Assembly: GCA_048393175.1 (NCBI GenBank)
Contig: DBFJJM010000127.1
Coordinates: forward strand, 1 to 10,183
Length of the DNA: 10,183 nt
Reading direction: 5' to 3'
From: Merdicola sp048393175
GTDB taxonomy: Bacteria; Bacillota; Clostridia; TANB77; CAG-508
The position numbers and the translations under genes were made by a program. The notes below the pieces were generated by a model. It made no database searches, was not told where the DNA came from, and saw nothing but the letters and a program-made list of their open reading frames with translations. Below, piece after piece: positions 6,068 through 10,183 of this stretch; within the stretch, counting starts at the first letter, position 1; each line of letters opens with the position of its first letter.

Positions 6068-7190
6068 CGCTTGGAAAAAATGGTTTTATTGGTTTGGTTT
6101 TGCTGTAGCGGTTATTGCGGTATATAATCTTCTTAGTAATTTTACTGCAGTAAAACAATGGGTAGGAAACTTATTTGAAATTTTAATGCCTTTTTTGATT
6201 GGTGTTTTAATTGCTTATTTACTCTATTTACCTTGTAGAAAAATAGAAAAAGGATATCGAAACTTTAGAATAAAGGGGATTCAAAAAAGAGCAAGAGGAC
6301 TTAGTGTATTTACTGTTTATGTAATTGTTATTATTTTTATTGTCCTTGCCTTTCATTTTATTTTACCCAATATTATGCAAAGTTTTGCTGATTTAATTAA
6401 TAATTTTGGAAATTACTATAATAGTTCAATAGAAAAGATAAATCAGTTACCAGAAGAATCTATATTAAAAAGTGATGCTGTGATAGGAATTATTGATAAC
6501 ATTAAAAATATTGATTTGAAACAGTATTTTAATATGGAGCGTTTAGCAGAATATGCAAAAGGAGTAGTGAATTTTGCAAGTGGTATTATCAGTATATTTG
6601 TCTCTTTAGTAGTATCGGTTTATGTATTAATCGAAAGAAGACAAATTGTTCGTTTTATGAAAAAGTTGTTAAATTCTATCTTTAAACCAGAAACCTGCGA
6701 AAGAATCGAAAATTATTTTAATAAAACAAATGAGGTTTTTTTCCGTTTTCTAGCAAGCCAATTTTTAGATGCCATTGTAGTGGGAATTTTAACTTCTATT
6801 GCGATGAGCCTACTTGGTGTGAAATATGCTATTTTACTAGGATTTTTTATTGGACTATCGAACCTAATTCCTTATTTTGGAGCCATTGTAGGAGTGGGAG
6901 TTTCGATTTTAATTACTCTTTTTACAGGAGGATTATCCAAAGCAATTTGGATGGCTATTGTAGTCATTGTTTTGCAGCAAATTGATGCAAATATTATTAA
7001 CCCAAAAATTGTAGGTAGTTCTTTGAAAATAAGCCCATTATTAGTTATTTTTGCGGTTACGATAGGAGGAGCCTATTTTGGAATGCTTGGTATGTTTTTA
7101 GCCGTACCAATTTTTGCAGTCATTAAAATACTAATTAGTGATTTTGTAGATTATAAAGACCGTATTCGAAAAAAGGAACAAGAAAAGTAA
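6051..7190 (+). CDS. AI-2E/PerM-family transporter (YtvI/YrrI-like membrane protein)
   Basis: A 379-residue polytopic inner-membrane protein of the AI-2E transporter (formerly PerM/UPF0118) family. Members have been linked to autoinducer-2 export or to Na+/H+ exchange, but most, including this one, have no proven substrate. Hydrophobic segments lie near residues 12-28, 42-60 and 84-105; a soluble insert (about 107-170) precedes a further set from about 173 to 365. The family's C-terminal signature is clear: GLSNLIPYFGAIVGVG, QQIDANIINPKIVG (NPKIVG at 317-322) and ISPLLVIFAVTIGGAYFGMLGMFLAVP. The ATG at 6051 lies inside the exonuclease gene (17-base overlap) behind a GGAAGGAA site, so it is probably translationally coupled. 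A basic tail (DRIRKKEQEK) ends the protein. Family is firm; substrate is unknown. Confidence 0.93.
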   Translation: MEQKSNAWKKWFYWFGFAVAVIAVYNLLSNFTAVKQWVGNLFEILMPFLIGVLIAYLLYLPCRKIEKGYRNFRIKGIQKRARGLSVFTVYVIVIIFIVLAFHFILPNIMQSFADLINNFGNYYNSSIEKINQLPEESILKSDAVIGIIDNIKNIDLKQYFNMERLAEYAKGVVNFASGIISIFVSLVVSVYVLIERRQIVRFMKKLLNSIFKPETCERIENYFNKTNEVFFRFLASQFLDAIVVGILTSIAMSLLGVKYAILLGFFIGLSNLIPYFGAIVGVGVSILITLFTGGLSKAIWMAIVVIVLQQIDANIINPKIVGSSLKISPLLVIFAVTIGGAYFGMLGMFLAVPIFAVIKILISDFVDYKDRIRKKEQEK

Positions 7191-7243
7191 GAAAAAAGGA
7201 TAGAAGGAGTTAAGAAAAACTTAATATCTTCTATCCTTTTTTC
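7191..7243 (+). terminator. Long near-perfect hairpin terminator after the AI-2E gene
   Basis: Arms 7191-7214 and 7220-7243 pair over about 24 positions with one A-A mismatch (7208/7226) and two G-U pairs around a five-A loop. The outer stem has six A on the left and six T on the right, so it could act in both directions. It starts directly after the stop codon and its right edge reaches the following promoter. Confidence 0.93.
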
Positions 7244-7256
7244 TTAATAATTCACA

Positions 7257-7265
7257 TGGTATAAT
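7257..7265 (+). promoter_or_regulatory. Extended -10 promoter of the two-component operon
   Basis: TGG plus TATAAT (7260-7265) forms an extended -10, 25 bases before the response regulator ATG. At a 17-base spacing the -35 position (7237-7242) reads TTTTTT, inside the preceding terminator, so there is no good -35. The extended -10 or an activator, possibly the regulator itself, may compensate. Confidence 0.75.
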
Positions 7266-7290
7266 AGAAAGGTAAGAAAGGGGAAAGAAA

Positions 7291-7992
7291 ATGTATCATA
7301 TTTTAGTAGTGGATGATGATAAAGAAATTGTTAATGCAATTAAAATTTATTTAAGCAAAGAAGGATATAAAATCCATACAGCATATAACGGAGAAGAAGC
7401 TCTAAATATTTTAAAGAAAAATGAGATTCATTTAATTATTCTTGATATTATGATGCCAAAAATGGATGGAATTCAAGTAGCTAGTAAAGTAAGAGAAGAA
7501 AATCCGATACCCATTATTATGCTATCTGCTAAATCAGAAGATTATGATAAAATATTAGGCTTAAATGTGGGGGCAGATGACTATGTTACAAAACCATTTA
7601 GTCCGATGGAATTGGTAGCAAGAGTCAATTCTCAAATGAGACGTTATACTTTACTAGGTAGTATGAATCAAGTAGAAGCTAGTAAACAATATCAAACAGG
7701 GCAATTAATTATAAATGATGATACGAAACAAGTAATGGTAGATGGAAAAGAAATTAAGCTTACTCCTACCGAATATAATATTTTACGTTTCCTTACGAAA
7801 AATAAAGGAAAGGTTTTTTCCATTGAACAAATTTATGAAAATGTATGGGAAGATGAAGCCTATGGGGCAGAAAATATTATTGCTGTTCATATCAGGCACA
7901 TAAGAGAAAAAATAGAAATTAATCCGAGAGAACCGAAATATTTAAAAGTAATTTGGGGAATCGGATATAAAATTGAAAACATAGAAAAATAA
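7291..7992 (+). CDS. OmpR/VanR-family response regulator
   Basis: A 233-residue DNA-binding response regulator. The receiver domain (about 1-115) has the acidic pair Asp8/Asp9, phospho-acceptor Asp52 (LIILDIMMPKMDG), the switch residue Ser79 and Lys101 (YVTKPF). The C-terminal winged-helix effector (about 135-230) shows the pattern KEIKLTPTEYNILRFLTKNKGKVFS, VWEDEAYGAENIIAVHIRHIREKIE and VIWGIGYKIE. All phosphorylation residues are intact. The ATG at 7291 follows AAAGGGGAAAG. The sensor kinase begins 22 bases downstream, so the two are almost certainly a cognate pair in one transcript. VanR-like clostridial regulators commonly respond to the cell envelope, but the target genes cannot be read from this sequence. 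Confidence 0.96.
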   Translation: MYHILVVDDDKEIVNAIKIYLSKEGYKIHTAYNGEEALNILKKNEIHLIILDIMMPKMDGIQVASKVREENPIPIIMLSAKSEDYDKILGLNVGADDYVTKPFSPMELVARVNSQMRRYTLLGSMNQVEASKQYQTGQLIINDDTKQVMVDGKEIKLTPTEYNILRFLTKNKGKVFSIEQIYENVWEDEAYGAENIIAVHIRHIREKIEINPREPKYLKVIWGIGYKIENIEK

Positions 7993-8014
7993 AAAGGAAC
8001 AGGAGGAAAAGAAA

Positions 8015-10045
8015 GTGGAACAAAAAAAGTGGATGCAATCTACTGTTTTAAAGACGGTTTCAATATTAACTATCCCAATTGCTACTATTTTTATGATAAT
8101 CTCCATTTTGGTCATGATTTATACAGTACAATATCCAGATGTGACTACAAATAAGTCCTATTTTGAAACAGACTTTTTTATAGACCAATACAAATCTAAA
8201 TTACAAGAATGTACTACTACTGTAAAAAGTGTTAAAAATACATTAATTGAACGCTATGGAGAATATAGCGATGGTACACCGACACAACAATTTGCAATCA
8301 CAGAAGCAGAAAAGATTTATTATCGTATGAACTATTATACAAAAGGGGATTCGAATTTTCGCTATTTGGTCATTAATCCAGATACCAATGAAGCCTATAC
8401 GAACGTTTCTATGAATGGAAAGAATGATTCTATAGAAGGAATTAAACAACAAATCACACAAATGCAATACTATTGGAATTACGTAAATGGAGTGGTTAAT
8501 ACGAATATTTCTTCTTTAAGTGGAGAGCAATTAAAGTATTCTAACATGATGAATTTATTTAGACAAAATGGTAACGAGGTTTATACGAGTATAGATAGTT
8601 CATTAGCAGAAAATGACTTTTTTGTAACAAGTGCTAAGATTTATCAATTTGTTCAAAAATATTATTCTTACGAATATTGGGTAGGAATTTTATCATTTGT
8701 TATTTTTATGATAGATTTAATTTATTTGATTTATTCTACAGGACATGTAAAAGGAAAAGAAAAGATTGCCTTAAATTGGTTTGATAGATTGCCATTAGAG
8801 GTATTTGGTTTAGTTGCTATTTTAGTTGCATCTATCTTTTTAGCACTAGCAATAGAAAGTGGAGGGATGATGCAATATAATGTGATTTTCTTTGCACCTT
8901 GCATGATATGTTCTTATTTGTGTCTACTTTTTTCTTTCTATTGTATGGGAAGTGTGCTAAAAAGGGTAAAGTCGAAAACCTTTTGGAAGAATAGTTTTGT
9001 CTATAAACTATATCATTGGACCAAACAAAAACTAATAAAGATTTATCGAAGTGTAATGTATAATATCAATACGGCATTCCGTCTGGCACTTGTTTTTTCC
9101 GGTATGGTATTAGTATCAATTATCTTGTTTGCCTTAATTCGAGCATGGGGAGCATTTGCAATACTATTATTACTTGGTTTTTGGGTTTATTGCTATTGGT
9201 TTATGTTGCAACGTATGAATGAATTTAATAAAATAAAGGAAGTAACAAAACAAATTTATGAAGGTCATACGGATATTCGCTTGCAAGAAGAGCAATTGAA
9301 AGGGGTATTAAAAGAAATGGCAGTTTACTTGAAAGATATTGCAGGAGGATTTTCCAATGCCATAGAAGAGAGTTTGAAAAGCGAAAGATTAAAAACAGAA
9401 TTAATTACCAATGTTTCACATGATATTAAAACACCACTTACTTCTATTATTAACTATGTAGATTTATTAAAAAGAGAAGAAATACAAGATGAAAAAATAA
9501 AAGAATATATTGACGTTTTAGACAGTAAATCACAACGTTTAAAGAAATTAATTGAGGATTTAGTAGAAGCTTCAAAAGCATCTTCTGGAAATTTAAAATT
9601 AGAAAAAGAAAAGTTAAATGTTTGTGAATTAATTAAACAAGTAACAGGGGAATTTGAAGATAGATTAAAAGACAAACAATTAAAAGTTATTCTAAGTTTT
9701 CCAAAAGAAGAGACAACAATAATAGCAGATAATCGATACCTATATCGTGTAATTGAAAATTTATATTCAAATGTTACCAAATATGCTTTAGAGGGTTCTC
9801 GTGTTTATGTAGATGTAGTGAAAAATCAAGAAAAAATTGTAATTGCTATTAAAAATATTTCAAAAGAAGAGTTAAATATTTCAGTAGACGAATTAATGCA
9901 ACGTTTTGTAAGAGGAGATAAAGCAAGAAATACAGAAGGAAGTGGGCTAGGATTATCCATTGCACAAAGTTTAACACAACTGCAAGGTGGTAATTTCGAT
10001 ATTTATCTAGATGGCGATTTATTTAAAGTAGTGCTAGAATTTTAA
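8015..10045 (+). CDS. Multi-TM sensor histidine kinase
   Basis: A 676-residue sensor kinase, partner of the upstream regulator. The start is GTG at 8015 with AGGAGG at 8001-8006, eight bases away. TM1 is at about 15-38, followed by an extracytoplasmic domain of about 180 residues (39-219) without a recognised fold. Further TM helices lie near 222-241, 258-277, 286-309, 352-374 and 376-395. A linker (about 396-450) leads to the dimerisation domain with NVSHDIKTPLTSI (phospho-acceptor His469), then an HATPase domain with the N-box ENLYSNVTKYA (Asn586), the F-box-like ELMQRFVRGDKARN, and the G2 box GSGLGLSI (642-649). A normal G1 box (DxGxG) is not visible; the equivalent segment reads AIKNISKEELNISV. 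The ligand is unknown. The membrane module is larger than in two-TM VanS proteins. No clear terminator follows the stop. Confidence 0.94.
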   Translation: MEQKKWMQSTVLKTVSILTIPIATIFMIISILVMIYTVQYPDVTTNKSYFETDFFIDQYKSKLQECTTTVKSVKNTLIERYGEYSDGTPTQQFAITEAEKIYYRMNYYTKGDSNFRYLVINPDTNEAYTNVSMNGKNDSIEGIKQQITQMQYYWNYVNGVVNTNISSLSGEQLKYSNMMNLFRQNGNEVYTSIDSSLAENDFFVTSAKIYQFVQKYYSYEYWVGILSFVIFMIDLIYLIYSTGHVKGKEKIALNWFDRLPLEVFGLVAILVASIFLALAIESGGMMQYNVIFFAPCMICSYLCLLFSFYCMGSVLKRVKSKTFWKNSFVYKLYHWTKQKLIKIYRSVMYNINTAFRLALVFSGMVLVSIILFALIRAWGAFAILLLLGFWVYCYWFMLQRMNEFNKIKEVTKQIYEGHTDIRLQEEQLKGVLKEMAVYLKDIAGGFSNAIEESLKSERLKTELITNVSHDIKTPLTSIINYVDLLKREEIQDEKIKEYIDVLDSKSQRLKKLIEDLVEASKASSGNLKLEKEKLNVCELIKQVTGEFEDRLKDKQLKVILSFPKEETTIIADNRYLYRVIENLYSNVTKYALEGSRVYVDVVKNQEKIVIAIKNISKEELNISVDELMQRFVRGDKARNTEGSGLGLSIAQSLTQLQGGNFDIYLDGDLFKVVLEF

Positions 10046-10097
10046 CTAAATTGAAAAGGAAAAAATTAGAAAAAAAGTTAAAAACTACAAAAAACAG

Positions 10098-10126
10098 TTG
10101 ATACATTGCTTCATATGGGTGAGAAT
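10098..10126 (+). promoter_or_regulatory. Weak candidate promoter at the right edge
   Basis: TTGATA (10098-10103) lies 17 bases before GAGAAT (10121-10126). The -35 is good but the -10 matches only four of six bases, and it overlaps a possible start codon of the edge ORF. Tentative. The stretch 10046-10097 is very A-rich with no supported element. Confidence 0.25.
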
Positions 10127-10183
10127 ATGGACTGTATATGTGTCGACGATCTTTCACTACTTAATAAAGAGATCCATGAACAG
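10115..10183 (+). CDS. Possible start of an unrecognised gene, cut by the window edge
   Basis: An open frame begins at ATG 10115 (or ATG 10127, in frame) and stays open to the edge, reading MGENMDCICVDDLSLLNKEI and then HEQ. The ATG at 10127 has a weak GGTGAG site just upstream. I do not recognise the 23 residues. The DNA from about 10130 is visibly less A-rich (GTGTCGACGATC) than the flank before it, compatible with a coding start or with a change of DNA origin. It is too short to be sure it is a gene. Confidence 0.35.
   Translation, partial: MGENMDCICVDDLSLLNKEIHEQ

Noticed and set aside
5976..6158. 60-codon minus-strand open frame across the exonuclease/AI-2E junction
   Set aside because: Overlaps two well-supported genes on the opposite strand; Phe/Lys-rich shadow sequence.
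8243..8467. 74-codon minus-strand open frame
   Set aside because: Antisense to the kinase's outer domain; no supporting signals.
9454..9780. 108-codon minus-strand open frame
   Set aside because: Antisense to the kinase catalytic core, whose motifs are certain on the plus strand.
1..10183. CRISPR arrays, tRNA/rRNA genes, insertion sequences, riboswitches
   Set aside because: No regularly spaced repeats, no tRNA-like fold, no transposase, and the longest leaders are too short or lack recognisable riboswitch structure.

Overview
The window is AT-rich DNA with strong AGGAGG-type Shine-Dalgarno sites, a consensus sigma-A promoter, short intergenic spaces and U-tailed hairpin terminators. With the gene families present (an ECF sigma factor with a DUF4179-type anti-sigma, a G5/3D-domain cell-wall protein, a VanR/VanS-like two-component pair), this points to a low-GC Bacillota, most likely a clostridial lineage. 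The genus cannot be named from the sequence. All seven stop codons inside the window are TAA, and TGG is used for Trp, so there is no sign of an altered code.

Minus-strand half (about 1-3907). Read in the direction of transcription, an ECF-type sigma factor is followed, with a 14-nt overlap, by its membrane-bound putative anti-sigma factor, and a strong terminator closes that unit. A second unit follows with its own weak candidate promoter: lemA, then htpX, which runs off the left edge only a few residues short of its expected end. lemA-htpX is a common pairing linked to membrane-protein quality control. An 11-bp perfect hairpin sits between the two genes, just ahead of the htpX ribosome binding site.

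Plus-strand half (about 4033-10045). Three units each carry a promoter with the same extended -10 element, ATGGTATAATA. First is a membrane-anchored G5/3D cell-wall protein with its own terminator. Second is an exodeoxyribonuclease III gene overlapping an AI-2E/PerM-family membrane protein gene, closed by a long near-perfect hairpin. Third is an OmpR-family response regulator followed after 22 nt by a six-TM sensor kinase. A short ORF of unrecognised type opens at 10115-10127 and runs off the right edge.

The common theme is the cell envelope: membrane proteolysis, envelope-stress-type sigma signalling, peptidoglycan remodelling and a transmembrane sensor. Exonuclease III is the DNA-repair exception. 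I do not see a clearly undescribed system. The points most worth checking are the likely non-ATG (ATT) start of the sigma factor with a candidate self-recognised promoter inside its annotated 5' end, the extra C-terminal module of the anti-sigma factor, and the 3D domain lacking one of its three namesake aspartates.
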